A model generated the notes under the pieces. The model was not told the DNA's origin. It saw only the letters and a program-made list of their open reading frames with translations, and made no database searches. This document shows positions 31,012 through 39,827 of a stretch of 44,420 nucleotides of DNA, piece by piece (position 1 is the stretch's first letter; each line of letters starts with the position of its first letter). The stretch is from IMG/VR virus record IMGVR_UViG_3300035670_000416, positions 1 to 44,420 of that record. One strand, written 5' to 3'. Both the position numbers and the translations under genes were made by a program. Source of the DNA: a virus.

Positions 31012-33548
31012 TATCTAGCTCCCACTGCTTGTAAATCAGTCATTCGCTCTAATTCCTTCTTCACACTCTCTCCGGCTTTCTCTGGGTCAGGTGAATTGAT
31101 CGTAATACTAATTTGACCACCAATAGTATTTTTAGAATACCAAGAAGTATAGTCTTTCAAAGCCGATATAGATAAGTCCCACGAAGTCTTAGCGAAACCT
31201 TCGAGGACAGCCAACACTGTTGAACCATGTTCTGTTTGAGAGGCATGTGGTGTGTTTACACCGAGCTGTTCACCGAAACGGTAGAATGGGTTGTTCGTCA
31301 GAATACTGTCGCCTGTGGCAAGTTTAGCATCTTCAGCACTACCCATACCAAACATTAACCTACGTTGTGCGTGTTTCTTTTTACTCTGTTCATCTGTCCA
31401 ACCTTTATCGTCAAACAAACCAACAACGTCATCATCAAAGTATGCCCTGATTTCATCTAAAGCACCAATGATTAAAGTAAGAATCATTAGCGGAGTCTTG
31501 AATGCAGCACCCATTACTTTAGCTAACAGACTCATGTTTTTAGCAATCAATGGAATACCAACCAGAAGACCAGCAAGAGGGTTGTCAACAAACCATCCGA
31601 TAGTTTGACCTACTGACTCTACCGCTCTTAGGAATGTAGCAAACCACTGTGTAGCTACTTTAACAACAACGGATAAACCATCAAACACTTTCTTGTATAT
31701 TCTACCAAGACGTTCTAGTGTGGCTGTGTTATCTTCTACAAGTTTAGTGATAGTCTTGTAGAAGTTCTTCAGACCTTCAGTGAAACCACCTTTGTCTAAG
31801 TTCTCAGCAGTAATTACTGAGAAAGCGGCTTTCATACTGTCTTCGACGTTACCTAGTTTATCTAATGATTTAATGTAAGCACCGTTAACGTCTAACAGGT
31901 CTTCCATAGCCTTAGTAAATGGTAGTATGTATTTCATACCCACTTTACCTTGAGCCATCATTTCAAACAATTCTTTAGATGTTTTACCTGTAGCTTTTTG
32001 TAATGCTTGCATAGCTATCGGCAGGTGATCACCTAACTGGCCAGTAAGTTCCTCTGCTCGAATGCCTTCTTTACCGAACATTTGAGTTATTGCTTTAGTT
32101 GTTAAAGCTAATTCACTCTGAGACATTTGTAAAATCTTGCCTGATTTGGTGATTGACTCAAACGCTTGTCTGGTTTGATCTAAATTGAATTCACCTTTCA
32201 TCGCAGCACGTAACTTAACAAAGTCTTTGGTAGTATCTTTAAGAGACAAGCCGTTCTTAATAATAATACCTTTCAAGTATTCAATGTTTGATGCTGTTTC
32301 TTCTGAGCTGGATGATACAGCAGATAAGCCTGCACCCATAGCATCTAACGCCTTCACTTGCTCTTTGAAATACGTAGTGCCAGCAAACAAAGCATACAGA
32401 CTAGCATACTCTCGCACCATGTTGCGTGTAGAGTCCTGTAAGCTACTCATTGCAGCAGCAGCACCTATGCTATGTCTACGCTGTTTCTCAAGCTCATGGT
32501 TCATCCTAGACAGTTCTTTTGTCACTGTTCTAAGCTGATCAATATTGCCCGATGCAATAGCTGCGTCAATCTTAGCACCACCAAGAGGACGATAACGTTC
32601 TACATCTCTTGCAGCACGAATGAATGCATCAGCACCTTTCTGTGTAGTTTGTTTCTGAGCGCCTTGAAGTAATGAAGCTTGTTGCTGAGAGGTGTAATTC
32701 TGAAAACCACCACCCTTCTTGATTGCATTGAATGTATTGTTTGTGGCAGAACCTGTTGGGCCAGTCATCAGCGTAGCTACACGGACATTAGATTCTTTTA
32801 AATCCCTGTTCAGTTTAATTACACTGGCACGAATAGCTTTAATCTTTTCTAATGAACCACCACGAGCCGCTTGTCTTGCTGACAATAAAGCTTGTAATGC
32901 TTGTTGTCTACCTTCTGGGCCGCTAGACTTCAAATCACGAAAAGCTTGCAGGTTAGTAAGAGTACCTAACGACCTACGTTTACGTAAGCGCTCATTGGCA
33001 ATACCAAGAGCAGACTGGTCGGACTGCATCTTACGATAGTAATTCCCCATCGCTTTGAGCTGCGGGTTTTGTTCATTGTTTAGTAAAGCTCTTACCGCTT
33101 GTTGCCGCTTAGCGGATTCAATAAAAGACTGTGAAGGATTTTGTGAAGGCGCAGATTTATTGTTTAAGCGATATAAAGCTTCTTGTCGTTCAAGAGCTTT
33201 CTTTTGTGTTTTCTGTAAAGCTTTCTCAACAAGGTTGAAGTCTTTAGCTTTTTGCTTAGCGAGCTTCTCTTGAAGTTTAATTTGTGCTTTAACATGACCA
33301 TCCTGTAATGCAATAGATTGTTTTACAGTTTTCTTCTCAATGTCTTCTTTCTTCTTAGCTGTTGTTTCAGCAACCTTCACAGCGTTATCGGATATTTGCT
33401 TCTCAGCCTTCAATCCGTTCTTAACACGTTTAGCGTCTACTCCAACAGCCAGCTTTTCTAACGATTTATGTAAATCTTGAATTTGAGATTTAATCTTTGT
33501 TGTATCAAATCCCAAGCTGACAATAAAATCTTCAATTGGGCTGGACAT
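31011..33548 (-). CDS. Tail tape measure protein
   Basis: At 845 residues this is the longest minus-strand gene. It has Lys/Ala/Glu/Gln-rich coiled coils (about 20-300), a helical core (TRNMVREYASLYALFAGTTY), and a hydrophobic stretch near 650-700 (PLAGLLVGIPLIAKNMSLLA, LMILTLIIGAL) for membrane passage. These are hallmarks of tape measure proteins, which set tail length and are ejected first. It follows the chaperone pair directly (TAATG overlap), the conserved gene order. Confidence 0.9.
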   Translation of the reverse strand: MSSPIEDFIVSLGFDTTKIKSQIQDLHKSLEKLAVGVDAKRVKNGLKAEKQISDNAVKVAETTAKKKEDIEKKTVKQSIALQDGHVKAQIKLQEKLAKQKAKDFNLVEKALQKTQKKALERQEALYRLNNKSAPSQNPSQSFIESAKRQQAVRALLNNEQNPQLKAMGNYYRKMQSDQSALGIANERLRKRRSLGTLTNLQAFRDLKSSGPEGRQQALQALLSARQAARGGSLEKIKAIRASVIKLNRDLKESNVRVATLMTGPTGSATNNTFNAIKKGGGFQNYTSQQQASLLQGAQKQTTQKGADAFIRAARDVERYRPLGGAKIDAAIASGNIDQLRTVTKELSRMNHELEKQRRHSIGAAAAMSSLQDSTRNMVREYASLYALFAGTTYFKEQVKALDAMGAGLSAVSSSSEETASNIEYLKGIIIKNGLSLKDTTKDFVKLRAAMKGEFNLDQTRQAFESITKSGKILQMSQSELALTTKAITQMFGKEGIRAEELTGQLGDHLPIAMQALQKATGKTSKELFEMMAQGKVGMKYILPFTKAMEDLLDVNGAYIKSLDKLGNVEDSMKAAFSVITAENLDKGGFTEGLKNFYKTITKLVEDNTATLERLGRIYKKVFDGLSVVVKVATQWFATFLRAVESVGQTIGWFVDNPLAGLLVGIPLIAKNMSLLAKVMGAAFKTPLMILTLIIGALDEIRAYFDDDVVGLFDDKGWTDEQSKKKHAQRRLMFGMGSAEDAKLATGDSILTNNPFYRFGEQLGVNTPHASQTEHGSTVLAVLEGFAKTSWDLSISALKDYTSWYSKNTIGGQISITINSPDPEKAGESVKKELERMTDLQAVGAR

Positions 33549-33817
33549 TATTTCTCCCGCAATTTAGCATCCTTACGATATGCTTCTTCTTTTGTATATT
33601 TGATTGTCAGATATTCTCGTAGTTTCAAGCATTCAATATAAGTGTATGTGTGCATTAAATCCCACGCACTCACTTTGAATTCAGTCATTTCAGATATTTG
33701 ATAAAAGAACCAATCTTCATCATCAAGAAGGGTTCCTTTATTTATTTCAGCCAATACTTTGTTTAAGTAGGGCTGGTCATGCTCTGAAACTTCTCTTGAA
33801 AACGAGAAATTAAACCC
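33548..33817 (-). CDS. Tail assembly chaperone extension (T part, made by -1 frameshift)
   Basis: This frame is open from 33817 to the stop at 33548 and continues the upstream chaperone after a -1 shift at GGGAAAG. The part usually called as a separate gene starts at TTG 33754, but that TTG has no Shine-Dalgarno (ACAAAGTA precedes it). The codons between the slip site and the TTG encode ordinary protein sequence (GFNFSFSREVSEHDQPYLNK). The fused G-T product would be 219 residues, 130 from the upstream frame plus 89. By analogy with lambda gpGT, it links the tape measure to tube subunits during assembly. Confidence 0.78.
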   Translation of the reverse strand, partial: GFNFSFSREVSEHDQPYLNKVLAEINKGTLLDDEDWFFYQISEMTEFKVSAWDLMHTYTYIECLKLREYLTIKYTKEEAYRKDAKLREK

Positions 33818-34206
33818 TTTCCCTTGAATAGACTCCCGTAGTTCTGTTCAATAGCAAAGGCTACTAATTCAATCAAGATTTCGTATTGACCTACAATAAT
33901 GTCAGCCAGTTTAACTTGAACACCATCTTTCAATAACTCACCTAATAGGCGATTGAAGATCATATCTTCTAAATTAATCTGGTCAATTTGTTGTAGTAAC
34001 AACAAAGCCATTTCACGGAACGTTTTAGGTGCTCCGTGAAATACATCATCATGTCGTGAAGCATCAAATGATTCACCCACTAATGGTAACAACACTTTAG
34101 TTAATTCCATCTGAGTTCTGAAACCACTCAGACCGTCTAACATTTTAATGTGATACTTACTTCCGTTAATATCAATACTACGTAAATTACTTGCTGGCAT
34201 TTGCAT
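33763..34206 (-). CDS. Tail assembly chaperone (G part)
   Basis: The 147-residue, largely helical protein carries the FKGKGLISRFQ segment that codes for the slippery site near codons 129-130. It sits between the tail tube genes and the tape measure, the fixed position of tail assembly chaperones. Most ribosomes stop at 33763; a fraction shift to make the longer G-T form. Start: AAAGGAGAACTTTCAA ATG. Functional inference is from lambda-like systems, since the sequence itself is unlike lambda gpG. Confidence 0.75.
   Translation of the reverse strand: MQMPASNLRSIDINGSKYHIKMLDGLSGFRTQMELTKVLLPLVGESFDASRHDDVFHGAPKTFREMALLLLQQIDQINLEDMIFNRLLGELLKDGVQVKLADIIVGQYEILIELVAFAIEQNYGSLFKGKGLISRFQEKFQSMTSPT
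33789..33823 (-). promoter_or_regulatory. Programmed -1 frameshift signal (slippery site plus hairpin)
   Basis: The heptamer GGGAAAG (33817-33823, minus strand) is read G GGA AAG in the chaperone frame, the X XXY YYZ type and identical to the lambda G-T site. After a 6-nt spacer comes a 7-bp hairpin (ATTTCTC at 33804-33810 with GAGAAGT at 33789-33795, 8-nt loop). Confidence 0.8.
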
Positions 34207-34227
34207 TTGAAAGTTCTCCTTTGTTCA

Positions 34228-34797
34228 TTACGAGAATACTGATGTAATCTGTTTTCCAACAGACTTCACAGCTTCACCTACTTTACGGAATAGGATTTGC
34301 TCATTCGTCAGTAATGAATCATCTAGTTTAATGTTCTGGTTAGGTTGCATATCTATACAATAGATAGACCATGTTGTAGCACCAGCCATGTTCGTATAGG
34401 ATTGGTCTGGGTGCTTTTGAATGAATGATGATGTTGACTTCCAACTCACCATTAAGTTATAATCTGTGAACACTAATTGAGGAAGCTCAATAGGTTTTCT
34501 AGGGTCTTGCATATTACGCTGAATATCTAACAACCATTTGTTGTTCTGACTCATTTGAAGCAGAGTGAATGTTACAACAGCATCTTTGTTTGTTTGTCTC
34601 TGTAACGCGGTGTTACCATCAATACCTTTAACCACACCAATGTTATCAGCAGCGTAAGAGATGTTCACCATTTGGTCTGGAGCAAATTCAGTTATCGGCT
34701 GATTACCTAAAACTAAAGAAACTAATTGAGGGTTGTAGGTAGTTACAGATCTGTCTTTGAATAGTGACCATCCACTACCGCCAAAATTAAACATCAT
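34228..34797 (-). CDS. Second tail tube-like protein (DUF3277-like paralogue)
   Basis: The 189-residue protein aligns with the tail tube gene upstream: TYNPQLVSLVLGNQPITEFA against TYSPQAVRIAWGGVPFYGFA, and VVTFTLLQMSQNN against MVTITLLQNAETN. It has an extra N-terminal piece and a C-terminal helix (VGEAVKSVGKQIT). It probably arose by duplication and may form a tube terminator, initiator ring or a minor tube protein. A terminator precedes it, so it should be made in smaller amount. Two adjacent ATGs (34797, 34794) are possible starts. Confidence 0.65.
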   Translation of the reverse strand: MMFNFGGSGWSLFKDRSVTTYNPQLVSLVLGNQPITEFAPDQMVNISYAADNIGVVKGIDGNTALQRQTNKDAVVTFTLLQMSQNNKWLLDIQRNMQDPRKPIELPQLVFTDYNLMVSWKSTSSFIQKHPDQSYTNMAGATTWSIYCIDMQPNQNIKLDDSLLTNEQILFRKVGEAVKSVGKQITSVFS

Positions 34798-34810
34798 TTA
34801 CCTCTTAAAC

Positions 34811-34834
34811 AAGAAAGCCCCGACAAGCGGGGCT
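34811..34834 (-). terminator. Attenuator/terminator after tail tube gene
   Basis: On the minus strand AGCCCCG (34834-34828), a 5-nt loop and CGGGGCT (34822-34816) are followed by TTCTTGTTT. It lies between the major tube gene and its paralogue and should lower transcription downstream. Confidence 0.78.
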
Positions 34835-34842
34835 AATTATTC

Positions 34843-35337
34843 TTAGCCTACACCGAGTAAATCAGCAGCGGCAGCTACTTGTGAAGCAATGCCCAAGGCT
34901 TGAGTGATTTCACTGTTAGAAGATACAGGAATCATGTTAGACACGAAGAATGTCCATGTTTTAGCGTTCTGACCATCTGACAAGGTTACAGGTGCGGCAG
35001 TTTTTAAATGTGCATCTCGACATTCGTACAATGTGGAACCTGAAGGATCAACAATTGTCATATTCTCACGAACAATATCATCGTCGCGTTGCTGTGCAGA
35101 GTAAATGTTTGATAAGTACAGATTAGTTTCTGCATTCTGCAACAAAGTGATCGTGACCATTGCGGTATAGTTAGCAATCTTGGTCAGAGCCACATCACCT
35201 TGTGCGCCTACAACTTCATCAGTTAAATCAGAATTAGGTGTGATTGTTACAAACTCACCATCTGCAAAACCGTAGAAAGGTACACCACCCCAAGCAATAC
35301 GTACAGCCTGTGGGCTGTAAGTTTTAATATAAGCCAT
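34843..35337 (-). CDS. Tail tube protein (DUF3277-like)
   Basis: The 164-residue protein fits the DUF3277 tail tube family: TYSPQAVRIAWGGVPFYGFA, DEVVGAQGDVALTKIANYTA and MVTITLLQNAETNLYLS. It follows the sheath gene directly and precedes a strong terminator, so it is likely the major tube subunit made in high copy. It stacks in hexameric rings inside the sheath. Confidence 0.8.
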   Translation of the reverse strand: MAYIKTYSPQAVRIAWGGVPFYGFADGEFVTITPNSDLTDEVVGAQGDVALTKIANYTAMVTITLLQNAETNLYLSNIYSAQQRDDDIVRENMTIVDPSGSTLYECRDAHLKTAAPVTLSDGQNAKTWTFFVSNMIPVSSNSEITQALGIASQVAAAADLLGVG

Positions 35338-35350
35338 TATTTACTCCAAA

Positions 35351-36697
35351 TTAAGCGTTAAAAGAAATTGCCAGTGTGCCTGTAATGTCAATCAATTCGA
35401 TTGAACCAGACAGCTCAGCTTTGAAGTAACCTTCATCCAACAGACCTAGGCCTTTCTTAGCAGCGGATACGTCACGCTCATCTGGTAAAGTGATTAAGTA
35501 GTTGTCATTGATGAAGCCACGGCGAACAAACAGGTCTAATGTTTTAGCAATAGTAGAACGAACAGCGTTGATGCCGTTGTTGTTGTATGGCAGCTTACCA
35601 CCTTTCTGAGACAGCAACAGAGCAGTCAGGTTAGCTTTCATTTCGTTCTCTAAAGCATCACGACCACGGATGTTGTCAATGCGCTCACCACCAGCAACCA
35701 GACCACCACGAGTAGCATTCTGACCACCTTCTAAACGAATGAATGTGGCATTACGAGCAGACAGGTTATTCTGTTGTGTTTGTGTCAGGACATTACCATC
35801 TACGTTTTGTGATGGAGACAAAGCTACTACGTTGTTAGTCCAAATTACTGAACCAGCATCGAATGGAGCGTTGTGACCCACGTAGTTTAATTCCACGAAG
35901 TCTTCATCAGCACGTTGATGATATAAACCGAATGTACGGAAGTAACCAGCATCTGACAGCTTACCTAAGATGTCACCTGATACAGCAGCACCTTTAACGT
36001 AAGTACCGTAGTTAGCAGCACCTTCAACTGCAACAGCATATAACTTAGCACGGGCTTCCACATCAGCAGCCATAGCCAATACCCAAGCTTCCGAGTGGTC
36101 TTCTGAAGCAATGAAGTAGCAATCTGAGTCTGCGTCCAGAACACGTTGTAACGCAGCAGAAGCTGTTGCTGTAGATGTGTAAGAGTCAGTCAGATTTAAC
36201 AGCGCTGTTACGGCAAATTTGTTAGTGCCAGTAGGGGCGATTGTCACAACACTTGTTGCTGAAGTAGCAGCAACTAATGCACCTACAGCAGATGCTTCAA
36301 CGGCAGCGGCGATTGCAGTGGCAATTGTAGTTGTTGTATCTGAACCGGTAGCAGTAACAGAAATATTAGCTGATACCGCACCTGATGCGATTGTGAAACT
36401 AAATACTTTGCCGTTTGCTACAGAATCAACTGTAAGTTTTAAATCAGCTTCAATCTGACCAACTTTGAATGACTTACCAACTGGAGTGTTAGCGAAGAAC
36501 TGTGTTGCTGCTTTGTATACACTGTGAGTGGTAGGGAATACTTGACCAACAGATAAAAGATTAGAATAAGCGGTAACTACTTCTTGTGTGAAGCGGTGTT
36601 TCGCTAAGAATACCGGAGTACCATAACCCTGACGGCTAACAGTAACACCTTGTAAAGAGATGGTGACATTTGCAATGTCGTTAATAGCACCAGCCAT
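35351..36697 (-). CDS. Tail sheath protein (DUF3383-like)
   Basis: The 448-residue protein has the DUF3383 layout: a short N-terminal strand (NVTISLQGVTVSRQGYGTPV), a large variable beta-domain (about 90-180, Ala/Thr/Val rich), the central AAQ/ALQRVLDADSDCYFIASED region, and a C-terminal SRNAT..GERIDNIRGRDALENE with a final strand LIDITGTLAISFNA that would link neighbouring subunits. The sheath contracts to drive the tube into the cell. ATG follows CGAGGTTTAATA. Confidence 0.85.
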   Translation of the reverse strand: MAGAINDIANVTISLQGVTVSRQGYGTPVFLAKHRFTQEVVTAYSNLLSVGQVFPTTHSVYKAATQFFANTPVGKSFKVGQIEADLKLTVDSVANGKVFSFTIASGAVSANISVTATGSDTTTTIATAIAAAVEASAVGALVAATSATSVVTIAPTGTNKFAVTALLNLTDSYTSTATASAALQRVLDADSDCYFIASEDHSEAWVLAMAADVEARAKLYAVAVEGAANYGTYVKGAAVSGDILGKLSDAGYFRTFGLYHQRADEDFVELNYVGHNAPFDAGSVIWTNNVVALSPSQNVDGNVLTQTQQNNLSARNATFIRLEGGQNATRGGLVAGGERIDNIRGRDALENEMKANLTALLLSQKGGKLPYNNNGINAVRSTIAKTLDLFVRRGFINDNYLITLPDERDVSAAKKGLGLLDEGYFKAELSGSIELIDITGTLAISFNA

Positions 36698-36699
36698 TA

Positions 36700-37341
36700 T
36701 TAAACCTCGTTAGTGTTTATGTTTATTAAAATAGGATCAGGGTCAATGAAGTGATCATGTAGTTCCCCGTTGAGAATGATTTGTACGATATTACCTTCAG
36801 AATCAATTTCGAGAACATCTCTGAATGTAATGTCAATAACTATTGTGGATAAATCAACCCACTCTGTTTGACGCTGTATCATCCCTCGTTTTACTTCATT
36901 AGAAATCTTGAACAATCTACCTCCTGTGAGGTCAGATACTTTATTTCTGAAGTAAGATGTTGTGAGGGCTTTATGAAGACTTAACGCTATACTGTGAACA
37001 TCGTCTGTCTGTCTTCCGACAAAATCTATTACGAACTTGACAATGTAATCAGTCTCGTATAATCTGTTACCATTGTCTGCGTACTTTTCATTGACCAGCT
37101 CAGCACCACCCCAGAAGGAAGCATTGAGGAAATCAACTAAGCAATAAGGGTAAGGTAAATCAACGGCTGGTTGATTTGTAGATGCTCTATCTGTAGAACG
37201 TTTCTTTATTACGGCTGGAACTAATTGTCCAACATTAGAAGATGATTTGATTTGAGCTAATCGTGGACCAACAACTTGTTTTACTAAGTTGATAATACCG
37301 TTTTGTTGTGTGTTGATATTAAGACTGTTGGTATAACTCAT
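36700..37341 (-). CDS. Neck/tail terminator protein (gp12-like)
   Basis: The 213-residue protein has a helical N-terminus and beta-rich C-terminal half with YPYCLVDFLNASFWGGAELV, ETDYIVKFVIDFVGRQTDDV and LFKISNEVKRGMIQRQTEWV, a pattern like phage neck gp12-like/tail terminator proteins. Its place just before the sheath gene agrees. It probably caps the tube and sheath and joins the tail to the neck. Confidence 0.6.
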   Translation of the reverse strand: MSYTNSLNINTQQNGIINLVKQVVGPRLAQIKSSSNVGQLVPAVIKKRSTDRASTNQPAVDLPYPYCLVDFLNASFWGGAELVNEKYADNGNRLYETDYIVKFVIDFVGRQTDDVHSIALSLHKALTTSYFRNKVSDLTGGRLFKISNEVKRGMIQRQTEWVDLSTIVIDITFRDVLEIDSEGNIVQIILNGELHDHFIDPDPILININTNEV

Positions 37342-37703
37342 AACTTAGTCTTCCTTACCAACAAGAATTCTCTGTGGCGAATACGTGGAAGTTGCACTGA
37401 CCAATTACGCTCTTGAATTACTTTGTATCGCCAACCATCTAACTCCACTTCATCACCAGTAAAACCAGTCTTTTCATTATCGGGTTTTAGTTCTGACTTA
37501 GTGAAGAATACTAAGACATCTTCAATCTTAACACCTTCTGGTAATACTTTAGCTACTTCACCTTTTTGTACGTTAGGTATTGGTTGCCAGTTACCTGTAA
37601 CACTGAATACTTGTTTCTGTGTCACTACAACGTTACCATTGTCATCAAGAGCTTGTTCGCCATACCGTGTAACTCTAACAGAGCTTGTATTAAGTAGTCT
37701 CAT
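37338..37703 (-). CDS. Head closure/neck protein
   Basis: The ATG at 37703 overlaps the stop of the preceding gene (ATGA); the in-frame TTG at 37727 lies inside that gene and is less likely. The 121-residue beta-barrel-like protein (VRVTRYGEQALDDNGNVVVT, FTGDEVELDGWRYKVIQERN) looks like a head-completion (HK97 gp7-like) or neck protein. Position supports a head-closure role. It is assigned by context and shape, not by a firm signature. Confidence 0.55.
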   Translation of the reverse strand: MRLLNTSSVRVTRYGEQALDDNGNVVVTQKQVFSVTGNWQPIPNVQKGEVAKVLPEGVKIEDVLVFFTKSELKPDNEKTGFTGDEVELDGWRYKVIQERNWSVQLPRIRHREFLLVRKTKL

Positions 37704-38188
37704 AGTGTATTCACCGTCCCTCTCCAACTAACTTTCCAAGCGAAGTTATCAGCTAACTCAGATGTATCAATCAATGGTGTTTCATTAGTAGTTACCCAGA
37801 GGACATCTGGATTACCGAAGATTTCATTAGCGGAATGAACAGCCCACATACCGAACTTGTCAGCTAGGTGGTCATTAGTGAAATTAGGATTATTCACATA
37901 ATCACACAACCAGCTATTTAATAATTTCTTGAAGCTTCCTGCTTCCATTTGACCTACGATTGTGTCTGAGTAGTTATATGATTTCTCAGCACCAAGCACA
38001 GGTCGAACATACACACCAACGCCATGTTCGTGTATACGCATTAATTCAGTGTAATGTAATTTGGATGAAGTGTGTATTCCTTGTGACTGGAAATAACCTA
38101 CTTCAATCTTCTGCCTGTTCAGTTTCTGGAGTTTTGCTACCAGCTTTGCGAGGTTTCCGTTTCTCTTGAACGTTACTTTGCTCGTCAT
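37700..38188 (-). CDS. Neck/tail completion protein (HK97 gp10-like)
   Basis: The 162-residue protein starts with a basic helical stretch (SKVTFKRNGNLAKLVAKLQK) and has a KIEVGYFQSQG segment, seen in gp10-like tail completion proteins, then a C-terminal SELADNFAWKVSW. It overlaps the 47-residue gene by 86 bp at its start, and GGAG lies 5 bp before its ATG. Position between connector and tail genes fits a neck component. Moderately confident. Confidence 0.55.
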   Translation of the reverse strand: MTSKVTFKRNGNLAKLVAKLQKLNRQKIEVGYFQSQGIHTSSKLHYTELMRIHEHGVGVYVRPVLGAEKSYNYSDTIVGQMEAGSFKKLLNSWLCDYVNNPNFTNDHLADKFGMWAVHSANEIFGNPDVLWVTTNETPLIDTSELADNFAWKVSWRGTVNTL

Positions 38189-38246
38189 CGGTACTCCATT
38201 CTTTCACTTCACCAGTAGTGTTATCCACCACTTTAATAATAGCCAT
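38103..38246 (-). CDS. Small overlapping gene between connector and neck protein
   Basis: A 47-codon frame starts in a TAATG overlap with the connector gene stop, with GGAG eight bases upstream (GGAGATTAAGTAATG), and runs 86 bp into the next gene in another frame. Product: MAIIKVVDNTTGEVKEWSTD, then a very basic/acidic, Lys-rich tail. The ribosome site and junctions support translation. No family recognised. Confidence 0.55.
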   Translation of the reverse strand: MAIIKVVDNTTGEVKEWSTDDEQSNVQEKRKPRKAGSKTPETEQAED

Positions 38247-38671
38247 TACTTAATCTCCACCAGACCTCTGCGGGATTGCATAATGTCTGTCCAATCTTGT
38301 TGGTCATATCCTGTGAATACATCTTCATCTTCAATAACACGATTACGCTCACTGAGAGACACGCCACCGATATAAATACCGGCACTGTATCGTGAGGTAT
38401 TAGCTTTAACGAAATCGTCTAGTAATTGCTTGTAGCGCTCATACAGACGTTTGTATTCGATTTCAACTTCACCAACTTTCTCTCTATCGGCTCGTGTACT
38501 GAATTCTGATTTAAGTGCTTCCATACAAAGAATAGATGCTTTAACAACATCATTATTGTATTTAACCAAAGCTGAAGAAATTGCATTGTCGGTGATATAC
38601 TCACCGGAAGGGTCGCCTATGTTAACCCTGACTTGAGCTAACTCACAGTTAAAGTCTAAATCAATTGCCAT
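38246..38671 (-). CDS. Head-tail connector/adaptor protein
   Basis: The 141-residue protein is mostly helical (LAQVRVNIGDPSGEYITDNA, VEIEYKRLYERYKQLLDDFV) and matches the helix-rich fold of gp6/gp15-like head-tail adaptors, with the early IGDPSGEYITDNAI block being characteristic. It lies after the capsid genes and before neck proteins. It binds under the portal to extend the channel. Confidence 0.65.
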   Translation of the reverse strand: MAIDLDFNCELAQVRVNIGDPSGEYITDNAISSALVKYNNDVVKASILCMEALKSEFSTRADREKVGEVEIEYKRLYERYKQLLDDFVKANTSRYSAGIYIGGVSLSERNRVIEDEDVFTGYDQQDWTDIMQSRRGLVEIK

Positions 38672-38689
38672 CTAATATTGTTCCTGTGA

Positions 38690-38715
38690 GAAAGAAGGGA
38701 GGGACAAGCCCTCCC
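38690..38715 (-). terminator. Terminator after major capsid gene
   Basis: On the minus strand GGGAGGG (38715-38709), a 5-nt loop and CCCTCCC (38703-38697) are followed by a TTCTTTCTC run. It ends most transcripts of the capsid gene before the connector genes. Confidence 0.75.
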
Positions 38716-38722
38716 GCCCCAA

Positions 38723-39799
38723 TTAAGACTTGGTAGCCTTGATGATTGTCAATGGAGACAACAGGTAATCACCGAAGTTACTTTCGTACATGATGTGAGT
38801 ACCGTTGAATTCGTTGTCTGAACGCCATGCGTATTCTGGCAGAGCTACGGTATTTACATACTGCATAGTTTCTGCTGGAGCGTAACGACGAGCGAACATA
38901 CCGTCAACGTTAGCTGGCATGATGTATGCTACATCTGGATCGATCAGAGAAGTACCACCAATCTTAGCATCGTATTGGATATAAACGATGTCATCAGCAC
39001 CAACGTACATGCGGTACTGTTGTTGGAAGTTAGCCAGACGTTTCAGCAGAGGGTCTTGACCCCACATGTCTGTACGGTCTACACGAGCTTGTTCTTCTTT
39101 CGGGTGATGGATACGTTCTTTGAAGAAGTTACGACCACACAGAGCAACATAACCAGAAACGGTTTGACCATCTAACAGGTTTTCGTTGATTAATGCACGA
39201 GCATCTTCACCAACTTCTGCTGGGTACTTAGTAGCATCAGACAGAACGAAGTTAACAGTTGGGCGAGAAGCAGCAGAAGTACCTGCGTATTCAGTATAGA
39301 AGTCATACACAGGAGCTGAACCGTTAGGAACGTATGAAGTACCGGTGGTGATCAGGTGGGCTAAAGCCTTCTCTTGTAACAGAGCGAATGAGCGGCGAAT
39401 GTCACGAATGTCATTTGCTACCAGACGGTCCATTGAGTCCAGAGTGTCTTTGGTGCCCGGCACACGGCTACGCAGAGCGTCTTGTGGACGAATGTGCGTT
39501 TGAATACCAAATGAAGGGATTTTGAACAGGTGAGTTTTTGAGGTCTCACGAGCGTCATAGTTGTCACCACGTTCTGAGTATGATTTGTCAGAAGGCAGAG
39601 TAACACGCATTACTTTAGAATCATGTTCCCAAGTAGAGGTGTTCATATACTCAACATCTAAGTTAATCAGTTGGGTTAACAGATTAGGGATGTTTGGGCT
39701 GTTCTCTAACAGAGTGCTTGAGAAGTCGTGCAGACTGTTCAAGTTACCCAGATCACGAGTTACAGATTTTTGAATTTGGAAACGACCGAATTGAGCCAT
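38723..39799 (-). CDS. Major capsid protein (gpE-like, HK97 fold)
   Basis: The 358-residue protein has the traits of the phage capsid gpE family: an N-terminal arm, the KTHLFKIPSFGIQTHIRPQD block, ANDIRDIRRSFALLQEKALA, and the C-terminal VDGMFARRYAPAETM with YAWRSDNEFNGTHIMYESNF. It is flanked by the decoration gene upstream and a strong terminator downstream, as expected for the most abundant protein. It builds the icosahedral head. Confidence 0.88.
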   Translation of the reverse strand: MAQFGRFQIQKSVTRDLGNLNSLHDFSSTLLENSPNIPNLLTQLINLDVEYMNTSTWEHDSKVMRVTLPSDKSYSERGDNYDARETSKTHLFKIPSFGIQTHIRPQDALRSRVPGTKDTLDSMDRLVANDIRDIRRSFALLQEKALAHLITTGTSYVPNGSAPVYDFYTEYAGTSAASRPTVNFVLSDATKYPAEVGEDARALINENLLDGQTVSGYVALCGRNFFKERIHHPKEEQARVDRTDMWGQDPLLKRLANFQQQYRMYVGADDIVYIQYDAKIGGTSLIDPDVAYIMPANVDGMFARRYAPAETMQYVNTVALPEYAWRSDNEFNGTHIMYESNFGDYLLSPLTIIKATKS

Positions 39800-39827
39800 T
39801 ATTTAGAATCCTTATTGAGAAATAATA

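Noticed and set aside
33548-33754. Independent gene starting at TTG 33754
   Set aside because: No Shine-Dalgarno precedes the TTG, and a lambda-type slippery site with hairpin feeds this frame from the upstream gene.
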